This document shows positions 1 through 7,651 of a stretch of DNA of 64,000 nucleotides, piece by piece. The DNA is from CAZNKU01 sp045545235 (GTDB taxonomy: Bacteria > Bacillota > Clostridia > Monoglobales > Firm-18): the NCBI GenBank assembly GCA_045545235.1, contig JAZQAN010000013.1, positions 20,062-84,061 on the forward strand. The letters run 5' to 3'. Every line of letters starts with the position of its first letter. Position 1 is the first letter of the stretch. The translations under genes and the position numbers were made by a program. The notes beneath the pieces were generated by a model. It was given only the letters and a program-made list of their open reading frames with translations. It made no database searches and was not told where the DNA came from.

Positions 1-358
1 CCAAAGCACATACAAGCATTTTTATAAACTGTTCGTTTGTAAGCTTCTGTTCGGGCTTGAATGTGCCGTCACCGTGACCATTTATTATTCCCATTTCCTG
101 TGCGCGGTTTATATATCCGCTTGCCCAATATTCCTTTGTTACGTCAGTAAATATCGTATTTTCTCTTTCGCATTCTCCTATACCCATCATTGTAACTATG
201 ATTTTTGCGGCTTCTGCACGGTTTATTGTGCCAATTTCATAATCTGTAATGATGTTGTATTTTGTCAAGTCATGTTTTATGTTTTCAAAATCATCAGCAA
301 AAGCAACATTAGAAATAATCATAAGTAATGCAATTGTTAAAGAAATTATTTTTTTCAT
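1..358 (-). CDS. SLH-domain secreted protein, N-terminal part (runs off window)
   Basis: The minus strand reads 119 residues from an ATG at 358 to the window edge. It opens with a signal peptide (Lys-Lys start, hydrophobic core, cleavage near Val-Ala-Phe-Ala). An S-layer-homology segment follows, with a FTDV...YWASGYI motif and a GHGDGTFKPEQKLT motif, which are hallmark SLH positions. An AGGAGTG ribosome site lies just upstream. The start is only 14 bases after the BlaR1-like stop, so it is probably the third gene of the BlaI-BlaR1 operon. SLH domains anchor proteins to secondary cell-wall polymers. The rest of the protein, and so its activity, is outside the window. Confidence 0.8.
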   Translation of the reverse strand, partial: MKKIISLTIALLMIISNVAFADDFENIKHDLTKYNIITDYEIGTINRAEAAKIIVTMMGIGECERENTIFTDVTKEYWASGYINRAQEMGIINGHGDGTFKPEQKLTNEQFIKMLVCAL

Positions 359-372
359 TTTTTTCACTCCTT

Positions 373-2226
373 TTAATAAACTAAAATTCTTCCGTTAATA
401 TTATAATGTCCAGGGCAATAACAGTTTAATGTTACAACATATTCTTCACCGTTTTCATAGCCATCAAGGTATATAGGTGTTTTTGTTTGGGTATTAAAAC
501 AGTAATCCCATCCACGTTCATTACTTTCAACGTGGTAAACACCGATATAAACATCGTGATTAAATCCTTCATTTTCAACAAAAAGCTGTATGTATCCTTC
601 ATCATTTGGTATAACTTTGAATTTGTATGTGTCATTACAATCGGTGTTATATTCAATGATTTTAGCATTTTGGTTAAGATCTGTTACAGCTTTTGAGTTA
701 TCAATTACCTGATTTGTGTTTTTGATGACTGTATCAATACTCATATTTTCAAAATGAATATATTCAGCTTTAGATTGAACTGCGTCATTTGGTGGTTCGT
801 TTGTGACAACGTCAGGAATTTTAATATCATTTTGCGTATCATTTGTGACAACGTTGTGGATTTTGATATCATTTTGAGTTTCATCTGTGACAACGTCAGG
901 ATTTTTGATATCTTTATGTTCCGTTTGTTTTTGACTGTTGTCTGTTTTTGTGTTGATTTCACCTATACTGGATTTTGCCGTGTATTTTAGTTCGGTATCA
1001 GTTTTAATATCTTTTTCTACTGTGCTGACATCGAGTTCGTTAGAAACTACTATGTCATCTGGGGATGAAGAAGAGAAATTTATCATTTCTGTTTTCTGTT
1101 CTTCGGTAGTTTTATTGATAAGTATTTCTGTTTTTTTATCAACTTTTTCTTCAGACGGTTTTTCTTCAATTGGTTTTACATCCTTGTTTATCGTGTTTTC
1201 AGGTTTTGCAATAGGTATGCTTTTGATTATTTTATCTGCAACAGGTTTTGCAACAACACTGCTTGTAAGTGAGATGGAGGCAACAAGTAACAATGTAAAA
1301 AAACTGCATATGTGTTTAAAAAAACTTGTTTTTTTAAACTCTGCTATAGATTTTACTCTTTTTTTAATATCTGACTTGCTACTTGCCATTCCAAGAACAT
1401 TGCTTGATTTTTTCTTTTGCAATGATAATGAATCAATTAAAGTTAAACCATAGTCCTTATGTTCATCAGGAAATAAAAAACTCATTGCAAGTTCATCTGT
1501 TGCAAGCTCGGTATCACGTCGTATTTTTTTGAATAAAAACCAAATAATCGGATTAAACCAATGTGCACAGCGTAAAAATAAAAGCAGGTAGTTAACAACA
1601 ATATCTCCTCGTTTGCAGTGTGAAAGCTCGTGTATAAAAGTGTTTTGTATATGCTTTTTGTTCATGTTTTCAAAATCTTTTGTAATTAATATTTTTGGCT
1701 TGAAAAAACCATAAAGTGATGTTGCTGTAATATGATTTTGTACAATAAGCCTTATTTTTCCGTGTGTATTAGTTTTTTTGACACATTCCATCAGTATTTC
1801 CCGGGTTATATTCTTAGGTTCAGAGGAAGAGGTATTTATGCTTTTTTCCAACATAATAAAACTGATACAAACCCATAATAGTGCAATTATGAATCCTGTA
1901 AGCCATATATATGATAATATATCTCCTAATGAAACTGACGATTCCAAGTTGGTGATTTCCGTTATCGGTTCCACCCTCTTTGCGTATTCAAAAAGCTCGG
2001 TTTCGGTTATTTTTGCTGAATATTTAAGCTGATTAAATATACTTATTTTGCTTTCAGGTCCTTTTGGAAAAACAAGCTTTAAAATCATTACATACCATAG
2101 CAGATAATGCCATTTTGCAGATAATTTACGAAGAAGAGTTGAGTTTAAAATATATATTATAATTCCAACTATGCTTCCATAAACTGATGTCTGAATTATA
2201 TAATAAAAAATACTGTATATATTCAT
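373..2226 (-). CDS. BlaR1/MecR1-type M56 membrane metalloprotease sensor
   Basis: 617 residues. The N-terminal third has several hydrophobic segments and an M56 zinc-protease motif (HELSH, residues 199-203), as in BlaR1/MecR1, which respond to a signal and cleave the BlaI repressor. The C-terminal half is not a penicillin-binding domain. It holds a long Asp/Thr/Lys-rich linker (about residues 330-500) with three 14-residue repeats (DIK..VVT..TQN type) and a roughly 100-residue beta-rich tail. The ATG directly abuts the BlaI stop codon (no spacer), showing translational coupling. Family knowledge supports a sensor-protease role. The ligand is unknown because the sensory part differs from beta-lactam sensors. 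Confidence 0.85.
   Translation of the reverse strand: MNIYSIFYYIIQTSVYGSIVGIIIYILNSTLLRKLSAKWHYLLWYVMILKLVFPKGPESKISIFNQLKYSAKITETELFEYAKRVEPITEITNLESSVSLGDILSYIWLTGFIIALLWVCISFIMLEKSINTSSSEPKNITREILMECVKKTNTHGKIRLIVQNHITATSLYGFFKPKILITKDFENMNKKHIQNTFIHELSHCKRGDIVVNYLLLFLRCAHWFNPIIWFLFKKIRRDTELATDELAMSFLFPDEHKDYGLTLIDSLSLQKKKSSNVLGMASSKSDIKKRVKSIAEFKKTSFFKHICSFFTLLLVASISLTSSVVAKPVADKIIKSIPIAKPENTINKDVKPIEEKPSEEKVDKKTEILINKTTEEQKTEMINFSSSSPDDIVVSNELDVSTVEKDIKTDTELKYTAKSSIGEINTKTDNSQKQTEHKDIKNPDVVTDETQNDIKIHNVVTNDTQNDIKIPDVVTNEPPNDAVQSKAEYIHFENMSIDTVIKNTNQVIDNSKAVTDLNQNAKIIEYNTDCNDTYKFKVIPNDEGYIQLFVENEGFNHDVYIGVYHVESNERGWDYCFNTQTKTPIYLDGYENGEEYVVTLNCYCPGHYNINGRILVY
790..918 (-). repeat. Three in-frame 42-base tandem repeats in the M56 sensor gene
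   Basis: Three degenerate copies of a 42-base unit, each beginning around gtgacaacgt on the plus strand, encode the 14-residue repeat DIK-x-x-x-VVT-x-x-x-x-N in the linker of the BlaR1-like protein. The frame is kept in all copies, so this is coding repeat expansion in an extracytoplasmic linker. Confidence 0.75.
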
Positions 2227-2595
2227 TTATTTACCCTCCAATATATCCTTGAGGTTTTGTATTTCTTCATCAGTAAAGTTATTGTTTTCAACAAAGCTTG
2301 CAAGCATAAGCTTTACTGAACCACCGTACAATTTATTTAGAAAATTGTCGTTTTCTGCATTAATATAATCTTTTTTGGAAATAACTGAGGAATATATATA
2401 TGCTTTTGTTGTATTTTTTTCAGCTTTTACAGCACCTTTTGAAATAAGCCTGTTAATGAGTGTTCTTATTGTTTTATCATTCCAGTCCTGATTTTTTGAA
2501 ACCTCTTTAACAATTTCGTTGCTTGTACAAGGCTCATTTTTCCACAATGCTTTCATAACGCAGAATTCCGCATCTGTTATCTGTAATTTTTCCAT
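2227..2595 (-). CDS. BlaI/MecI/CopY-family repressor
   Basis: 122 residues, the usual length for this family. A winged-helix N-terminus (about residues 5-75, with ITDAEFCVMKALW and the recognition-helix region KTIRTLINRLISKGAV) is followed by a dimerisation tail ending in a helical ENNNFTDEEIQNLKDIL region. It should repress its own operon until the neighbouring M56 protease cuts it. The two TACA/TGTA dyads in the promoter match the known BlaI/MecI operator style. A GGAGG-type site precedes the ATG at 2595. Confidence 0.92.
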   Translation of the reverse strand: MEKLQITDAEFCVMKALWKNEPCTSNEIVKEVSKNQDWNDKTIRTLINRLISKGAVKAEKNTTKAYIYSSVISKKDYINAENDNFLNKLYGGSVKLMLASFVENNNFTDEEIQNLKDILEGK

Positions 2596-2615
2596 TATTT
2601 CACCTCCTTATTTTG

Positions 2616-2669
2616 GATTACAATTGTAATCTTTAATTATATATTACAACTGTAATCCAAAATTGTCAA
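2616..2669 (-). promoter_or_regulatory. Promoter with two BlaI-type dyad operators
   Basis: On the minus strand TTGACA (2669-2664), a 17-base spacer and TAATAT (2646-2641) form a near-consensus promoter. A perfect 16-base palindrome GATTACAATTGTAATC occupies 2616-2631, and ATTACAACTGTAAT (2643-2656) overlaps the spacer and -10. The dyad centres are 26 bases apart. TACA...TGTA dyads are the known operator type of BlaI/MecI repressors, so autoregulation of the operon is a strong inference. Confidence 0.85.
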
Positions 2670-2695
2670 GTGTTTTTTGAATAATGTTTAAAAAT

Positions 2696-2736
2696 AAAAA
2701 CCAAGCGGTTTACTTGAGTAAATGGCTTGGTTTTTT
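2696..2736 (-). terminator. Rho-independent terminator of the thioesterase gene
   Basis: CCAAGC (2701-2706) pairs with GCTTGG (2725-2730), extended by an inner TTTACT/AGTAAA pair. It is flanked by A5 and T6 runs, so it can act in both directions. It sits directly after the thioesterase stop codon at 2739. Confidence 0.8.
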
Positions 2737-2738
2737 GG

Positions 2739-3197
2739 TTAATTATTAAGTTTTTTTCTGTTTTCCTTGCGTTTTAAAGCTTCGCTCCAGTCGTTTATCT
2801 CTTCTTCGGTTTCAAGCTTTAAACCGGGGATTTTTTTCGGTTTTTCGTCTTTATCAAGTGCAACCATTATAACGTATGCATTGTTTATTAAAACAGTTTC
2901 ACCGTTTAATTTTTCAACGTAGGTTTTTACGTTTATTTCCATAGATGTTGTACCCGCATATGTTATTTTACCTTTTAAAACCAAAGTATCGTTAGCATAA
3001 GCGGCTTTTTTAAACTCAAGGTTATCAATGGATGCGGTTGTAACGTTAGAGGAGGAGTGACGTCTTGCAACAACTGCGGCAACTTCGTCAATCCACGCCA
3101 TAAGCTTGCCACCGAAAAGTCTGTTGTAACCGTTTAACGTACCCATAGTAAGAACGTGTACCTGTTCTGTATATGAATCACTTACCTTTTTATCCAT
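2739..3197 (-). CDS. Acyl-CoA thioesterase, YciA-like hotdog fold
   Basis: 152 residues, typical of single-hotdog acyl-CoA thioesterases of the YciA/BFIT type. The region MGTLNGYNRLFGGKLMAWIDE, with the NRLFGG turn followed by the conserved Asp on the hotdog helix, is characteristic, as is VVARRHSSSNVTTASIDNLEF. It hydrolyses acyl-CoA to free acid and CoA. It lies downstream of, and in the same direction as, the acyl-CoA synthetase/2-oxoacid oxidoreductase operon but is separated by a terminator, so a related role in acyl-CoA balance is only suggested. Confidence 0.85.
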   Translation of the reverse strand: MDKKVSDSYTEQVHVLTMGTLNGYNRLFGGKLMAWIDEVAAVVARRHSSSNVTTASIDNLEFKKAAYANDTLVLKGKITYAGTTSMEINVKTYVEKLNGETVLINNAYVIMVALDKDEKPKKIPGLKLETEEEINDWSEALKRKENRKKLNN

Positions 3198-3218
3198 TTA
3201 TACACTCTCCTTTGTACT

Positions 3219-3252
3219 AAAAGGGCTGTGATAAAGTAATCACAGCCTTTTT
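3219..3252 (-). terminator. Terminator after ilvE
   Basis: GGCTGTGAT (3224-3232) and ATCACAGCC (3239-3247) form a 9-bp stem. T-rich tracts lie on both sides. It sits between the ilvE stop and the thioesterase start and probably ends the long minus-strand operon. Confidence 0.75.
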
Positions 3253-3279
3253 ATAAATTTTTGTGTATTTTTTCAATCC

Positions 3280-4347
3280 TTAGATTTCTACTCTCCAGCC
3301 GAATGGGTCGTCAAGTATTCCCCACTGAATACCTGTTAGTGTATCGTAAAGCTTCTGGCTAAGCTCACCGATGTTGCCATCGCCGATAACCATAACATCA
3401 TCCATATAACGAAGCTTACCAACAGGAGAAATTACAGCAGCAGTACCTGTTCCGTAAACTTCTTCCAAAGAACCGTCTTTTGCAGCTGCAACAAGTTCGT
3501 CAACTGAAATTTTACGTTCTTCAACTTCATAACCAAGGTGCTTACACATCTGAATAACAGAGTTACGTGTAACACCCGGAAGGATACTTCCGTTAAGAGC
3601 AGGAGTAACAATTTTACCGTTGATTTTGAAGAAAATGTTCATAGCGCCAACTTCTTCAATATATTTTCTTTCAACACCGTCAAGCCACAATACCTGTGAA
3701 TAACCGTCATCGTGAGCTTTAACCTGTGCCTTTAAGCTTGCAGCATAGTTACCGCCTGTTTTAGCATAACCTATACCACCCTTTACAGCACGTACATATT
3801 CATCTTCAATCCAGATGCCAACAGGAGCAAGACCACTTGCATAGTATGCACCGGAAGGTGAAAGAATAACCATAAACAAGTATGTTTTAGAAGGTGCAAC
3901 ACCTAAGAATTCATCAGTGGCAATAATGAAAGGTCTGATGTAAAGTGATTCGCCGTCACCTTCAGGAATCCAGTCGCGGTCAACATCAACAACAGCTTTA
4001 ACAGCCTGTACGAAATCTTCTTCAGGAATTTCAGGAATGCAAAGTCTGTCGTTAGACATATTTGCTCTTTTAGCGTTCATGTCAGGTCTGAAAAGATAAG
4101 CCTTGCCGTCTTTACCCTTGTAAGCTTTCATACCTTCAAACATTTCCTGACCATAGTGGTAAACCATAGCAGCAGGAGAAAGTGAAATTTTGTTGAAAGG
4201 CTCAATTCTTGCATCGTGCCAGCCTTTACCTTCTGTGTAGTTCATAACGAACATATGGTCAGTGAAAATATGACCAAAACCAAGCTTTGCACCTTTTTCA
4301 GGCTTTGGAGCCGGTGTAGTTGTTTTAGTAATTTTAATATCTAACAT
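3280..4347 (-). CDS. ilvE: Branched-chain amino acid aminotransferase
   Basis: 355 residues, the length of class-IV (group II BCAT) aminotransferases. The PLP lysine is expected at K196 in the GYAKTGGNYAASL block. EEVYGTGTAAVISP and GVTRNSVI are further family motifs. It interconverts 2-oxoacids with valine, leucine and isoleucine. It is the last gene of the T-box-led operon, 16 bases after the oxidoreductase gamma-subunit gene. The 2-oxoacid made by the oxidoreductase would be its direct substrate, which supports a biosynthetic reading of the operon. Confidence 0.95.
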   Translation of the reverse strand: MLDIKITKTTTPAPKPEKGAKLGFGHIFTDHMFVMNYTEGKGWHDARIEPFNKISLSPAAMVYHYGQEMFEGMKAYKGKDGKAYLFRPDMNAKRANMSNDRLCIPEIPEEDFVQAVKAVVDVDRDWIPEGDGESLYIRPFIIATDEFLGVAPSKTYLFMVILSPSGAYYASGLAPVGIWIEDEYVRAVKGGIGYAKTGGNYAASLKAQVKAHDDGYSQVLWLDGVERKYIEEVGAMNIFFKINGKIVTPALNGSILPGVTRNSVIQMCKHLGYEVEERKISVDELVAAAKDGSLEEVYGTGTAAVISPVGKLRYMDDVMVIGDGNIGELSQKLYDTLTGIQWGILDDPFGWRVEI

Positions 4348-4363
4348 TATTATTTACACTCCT

Positions 4364-4897
4364 TTAGAAATTATAACCTGTTTCTATAGCTTTCATGTTA
4401 AGTCCAAGCATATCAGCTTTTTTAGCAGATATAACTTTTTTAAGACCTTTTTCAACATCTTCAAGCTTAATAATACCTGTTTCCTTAATCATCTTACCAA
4501 GCATAATCATATTAGCAAGAGTAGGAGCACCAATTTCTGCAGCCATAGCGGTAGCAGGAATGTAGTAAGCATCAACGTCATCTCTTTCAACTTTTCTGCC
4601 GATAAGTGTAGAGTCAATAATAAGCTTTGCACCCTTTGCGCAAGCATTTTCATACTTGTCAAGTGATGGAAGGTTCATAGCGAACAAAACATCAGGTGTT
4701 GAAACAATAGGTGAACCAACTGGTGAATCACTCAAAATAACACTGCAGTTAGCTGTACCGCCACGCATTTCAGGACCATAAGAAGGAAGCCAACTTACAT
4801 TTTTACCGTCTGTAAGACCAAGGTATGCCAAGACTTTACCTGCAAAAAGTACGCCCTGACCGCCAAAACCTGCGATTAAAATCTGTGATGTACTCAT
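4364..4897 (-). CDS. 2-oxoacid:ferredoxin oxidoreductase, gamma subunit
   Basis: 177 residues. The N-terminal ILIAGFGGQGVLFAGK block and PSYGPEMRGGTANCSV motif are diagnostic for the gamma domain of 2-oxoacid:acceptor oxidoreductases. It completes the four-subunit enzyme with the three upstream genes. Its ATG overlaps the beta-subunit stop by one base (TAATG), showing coupled translation. The enzyme splits or forms a 2-oxoacid with CoA, CO2 and ferredoxin. Substrate class (branched-chain, aryl or 2-oxoglutarate) cannot be read from this subunit. Confidence 0.9.
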   Translation of the reverse strand: MSTSQILIAGFGGQGVLFAGKVLAYLGLTDGKNVSWLPSYGPEMRGGTANCSVILSDSPVGSPIVSTPDVLFAMNLPSLDKYENACAKGAKLIIDSTLIGRKVERDDVDAYYIPATAMAAEIGAPTLANMIMLGKMIKETGIIKLEDVEKGLKKVISAKKADMLGLNMKAIETGYNF

Positions 4898-5643
4898 TAT
4901 TTTTCCTCCTTACTTCTGTCTTTGTAAACGCCCAAAGGATAGTATGGAAGCATATTTTCATCCAACCATTCCAAAGCCTTCTGAGGAGTCATACCCCAGT
5001 TTGTAGGGCAAGTGGAAACAACCTCAATCAAAGAGAAGCCTTTGCCGTTAATCTGATTTTCAAAAGCTTTTTTAATAGCTTTTTTTGCGTTTTTAACATT
5101 CTTAACATTGTTTACAGTAACACGTTCAAGATATTCAGGACCATCAAGCTGTGAAAGCATTTCACAAACCTTAATAGGGAAGCCTGCTGTTTTAACGTCT
5201 CTGCCGTAAGGAGAAGTCTGTGTAACCTGACCCGGAAGAGAAGTAGGAGCCATCTGACCGCCTGTCATACCGTAAATTGCGTTGTTAATAAAGATAATAG
5301 TAATGTTTTCATTTCTTGTAGCAGCGTGAACAGTTTCAGCCATACCTATAGAGGCAAGGTCACCGTCACCCTGATATGTGAATACAACCTTGCTTGGGTC
5401 TGCACGCTTGATACCTGTTGCAACTGCAGGAGCACGTCCGTGAGCAGCCTCAGCCATATCACAAGCAAAATAGTTGTATGCCATAACCGCACAACCAACC
5501 GGAGCAACACCGATAGTTGTACCTTCAATGCCAAGTTCGTCTATTACTTCAGCCACAAGGCGGTGCACAATACCGTGTGTACAGCCGGGGCAATAATGCA
5601 ATGGAACATCTGTTAATGCTTTTGGTTTTTCAAATACTACCAT
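4897..5643 (-). CDS. 2-oxoacid:ferredoxin oxidoreductase, beta (TPP-binding) subunit
   Basis: 248 residues. It carries the thiamine-diphosphate motif GDGDLASIG followed about 25 residues later by INNAIYGMTGGQ, and the CPGCTHG iron-sulfur/active-site motif near residue 20. It forms the catalytic thiamine core with the alpha subunit. The start codon overlaps the alpha stop by one base, and the stop overlaps the gamma start. Family assignment is firm. The 2-oxoacid preference is inferred from neighbours. Confidence 0.92.
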   Translation of the reverse strand: MVVFEKPKALTDVPLHYCPGCTHGIVHRLVAEVIDELGIEGTTIGVAPVGCAVMAYNYFACDMAEAAHGRAPAVATGIKRADPSKVVFTYQGDGDLASIGMAETVHAATRNENITIIFINNAIYGMTGGQMAPTSLPGQVTQTSPYGRDVKTAGFPIKVCEMLSQLDGPEYLERVTVNNVKNVKNAKKAIKKAFENQINGKGFSLIEVVSTCPTNWGMTPQKALEWLDENMLPYYPLGVYKDRSKEEK

Positions 5644-6707
5644 TACTTTGCACCTCCGTTTGCTTTTTTGATTTCTGCAAGTACCTGTTCAGGTGTAACA
5701 ATCATACCACCAACGCGGTTGCAAAGTGTAACAGGCTTTTTGCATTCTGTAGCAAGCTTAACATCTTCAATCATCTGACCCATTGAAAGCTCAACGGAAA
5801 TAAATGATTTAACCTTGTCAGCAGCTTCATTCAAAACCTTTTTAGGGAATGGCCACAAGGTGATAGGTCTTATCATACCAACTTTGATACCCTCTTTTCT
5901 TGCTTCAACGATAGCATTCTGAGAAACACGGGCAGCAATACCGAATGCAACTACGCATATTTCAGCATCGTCCATCATAAATTCTTCATACATAACTTCG
6001 TTTTCTTCAATCTGAGCGTATCTTTCAAATCTTTCAAAGTTTACTTTTTCAAGCTGTTCAGGAACAAGGAACAAAGAGTTTGCAATATTGTGTTCTCTTT
6101 TGCATTCTGTACCTGTAAGAGCCCATGGCTTTTCATAAGTTGTGATATTGTCACTTTCCTTAATTTCAACAGGTTCCATCATCTGACCGATTGTACCGTC
6201 AGCAAGAATCATAGAAGTCATTCTGTATTTGTCAGCAAGGTCAAAACCTTTAATTGTAAGGTCAGCCATTTCCTGAACAGATGAAGGAGCGAGAATTATC
6301 ATTCTGTAGTCACCGTGACCGCCACCCTTTGTAGCCTGAAAATAGTCAGACTGTGAAGGCTGAATACCGCCAAGACCCGGGCCACCACGTTCTACGTTAA
6401 CAACAAGTGCAGGTAGGTCAGCACCTGCCATATAGGAAAGACCTTCAGCTTTTAGGGATATACCAGGGCTGGAGGAAGATGTCATAACACGCTTACCAGC
6501 AGCGGATACACCGTAAACCATATTTATAGCAGCAACTTCACTTTCAGCCTGAAGGAATGTACCGCCGATTTTTGGCATTCTTTTAGCCATGTACGCAGCA
6601 ATTTCTGTCTGCGGAGTAATAGGATAACCGAAATAATGACGGCATCCTGCAGTAATAGCAGCTTCTGCAATAGCTTCATTACCTTTCATTAAAACCTTAT
6701 CTGCCAT
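5643..6707 (-). CDS. vorB: 2-oxoacid:ferredoxin oxidoreductase, alpha subunit (VorB-like)
   Basis: 354 residues with the pyrimidine-binding domain of pyruvate/2-oxoacid:ferredoxin oxidoreductases: GYPITPQTEIAAYMA near the N-terminus, QAESEVAAINM, SSSSPGISLKAEGLSYM and a C-terminal transketolase-like domain (about residues 250-350). Length and motifs match the subunit commonly called VorB (3-methyl-2-oxobutanoate dehydrogenase). The gene follows the ferredoxin subunit by 11 bases. The co-encoded branched-chain aminotransferase favours a branched-chain 2-oxoacid substrate, but related KOR and IOR enzymes cannot be excluded from sequence alone. Confidence 0.85.
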   Translation of the reverse strand: MADKVLMKGNEAIAEAAITAGCRHYFGYPITPQTEIAAYMAKRMPKIGGTFLQAESEVAAINMVYGVSAAGKRVMTSSSSPGISLKAEGLSYMAGADLPALVVNVERGGPGLGGIQPSQSDYFQATKGGGHGDYRMIILAPSSVQEMADLTIKGFDLADKYRMTSMILADGTIGQMMEPVEIKESDNITTYEKPWALTGTECKREHNIANSLFLVPEQLEKVNFERFERYAQIEENEVMYEEFMMDDAEICVVAFGIAARVSQNAIVEARKEGIKVGMIRPITLWPFPKKVLNEAADKVKSFISVELSMGQMIEDVKLATECKKPVTLCNRVGGMIVTPEQVLAEIKKANGGAK

Positions 6708-6718
6708 TATATTTCACC

Positions 6719-6925
6719 TTACCTTTCTACTGTTATGATGCAGTCAGGGCACATTGTTGCACAGAATGCACAAGCAATACACTGACTTTCGTCAGTCATT
6801 TCTACAGGAGAATGACCTTTCTGGTTGATTTTGTCTGTAGCAATTTTAAGCAGATTTTTAGGACAAGCATTTACGCAAAGTCCACAGCCTTTACAAAGGT
6901 CTGTTTTAAATGTTAATTTTGCCAT
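6719..6925 (-). CDS. 2-oxoacid:ferredoxin oxidoreductase, delta (2[4Fe-4S] ferredoxin) subunit
   Basis: 68 residues with two clusters: CKGCGLCVNACP and CIACAFCATMCP. It wires electrons from the thiamine site to external ferredoxin. An in-frame ATG exists at 6943, but the GAAGG ribosome site lies between the two codons, so MAKLTFK starting at 6925 is the better start. It is 26 bases downstream of the ATPase gene and 11 before the alpha subunit. Confidence 0.9.
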   Translation of the reverse strand: MAKLTFKTDLCKGCGLCVNACPKNLLKIATDKINQKGHSPVEMTDESQCIACAFCATMCPDCIITVER

Positions 6926-6951
6926 AACCATACCTTCTTTCAATATAAAAA

Positions 6952-7614
6952 TTAAAATTTGTTTTTTTGTAATTCCAGAGGAAGAATATCAGGTACTTTG
7001 TCACCTATATTTTCTGCAATGGAATTGTTGACACTTGTATATAAAACAGGAAGTTTGCTGATTTTTGAAAGTTCCTGCGCATACATATTAGATTTTACCA
7101 CATCTTCGGGGGTAGTTTCAACCCCTAAATTAGAATTATTTATAATTGCCGTAAAAGGAATACCGCTTGCAACCTCAATTTCACGCATAACCTCAAGAGT
7201 ATCCTGCGGTGTTCGGGTAAGAGGACGGTAACAATTGGCAACGTAAATCATTTCATAATTATTTTCTTCCAGAATGGAAGGAGTATATCTTCCCATAGCC
7301 ACGGCGCCTACATCATCACCACCGATGTCCATAATAAGATATGAGCTTTTATCGGCAACCGCACCGTAAATTTCTCTTGGAAGTGCAGGTATGTCCAAAT
7401 TTGTATTTGCATATTCAGAGCATACAAGCTTTATTCCAAGTTCTTCAAATTCTCTTTGACTGTCTTTAGTGCGGAAGTAGGGATTAACAATATCAAGGTC
7501 TACAATGGTTACTGATTTGCCCTGAGACTTAAGGATTTTAGCCCAGTTTACCGCAATATTTGTTTTTCCGCTGCCGTAATGCCCTGCAAACAGTGTGACG
7601 CGTTTATTGTTCAT
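6952..7614 (-). CDS. P-loop ATPase of the CobQ/MinD/ParA type
   Basis: 220 residues. The deviant Walker A motif GHYGSGKTNIAVNWA is near the N-terminus, switch I follows (VDLDIVNPYFRT), and a DIGGDDVG segment follows at about residue 95. This is the SIMIBI fold used by assembly and metal-insertion ATPases. It lies inside the 2-oxoacid oxidoreductase operon, directly before the ferredoxin subunit. A role in assembling or regulating the oxidoreductase is an inference from position only. No iron-sulfur scaffold cysteine pair is evident. Confidence 0.8.
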   Translation of the reverse strand: MNNKRVTLFAGHYGSGKTNIAVNWAKILKSQGKSVTIVDLDIVNPYFRTKDSQREFEELGIKLVCSEYANTNLDIPALPREIYGAVADKSSYLIMDIGGDDVGAVAMGRYTPSILEENNYEMIYVANCYRPLTRTPQDTLEVMREIEVASGIPFTAIINNSNLGVETTPEDVVKSNMYAQELSKISKLPVLYTSVNNSIAENIGDKVPDILPLELQKNKF

Positions 7615-7651
7615 TAAACTATTTTCCCCTTTTTAAATTTGTTTTTTAAAA

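Noticed and set aside
790..918. Tandem repeats that could suggest a CRISPR array
   Set aside because: Units are contiguous, degenerate, in frame with a protein and have no spacers.
938..1453. 171-residue plus-strand ORF opposite the M56 sensor gene
   Set aside because: It is antisense to a well-supported gene, has no ribosome site or recognisable motif, and arises from the low-complexity linker and repeats.
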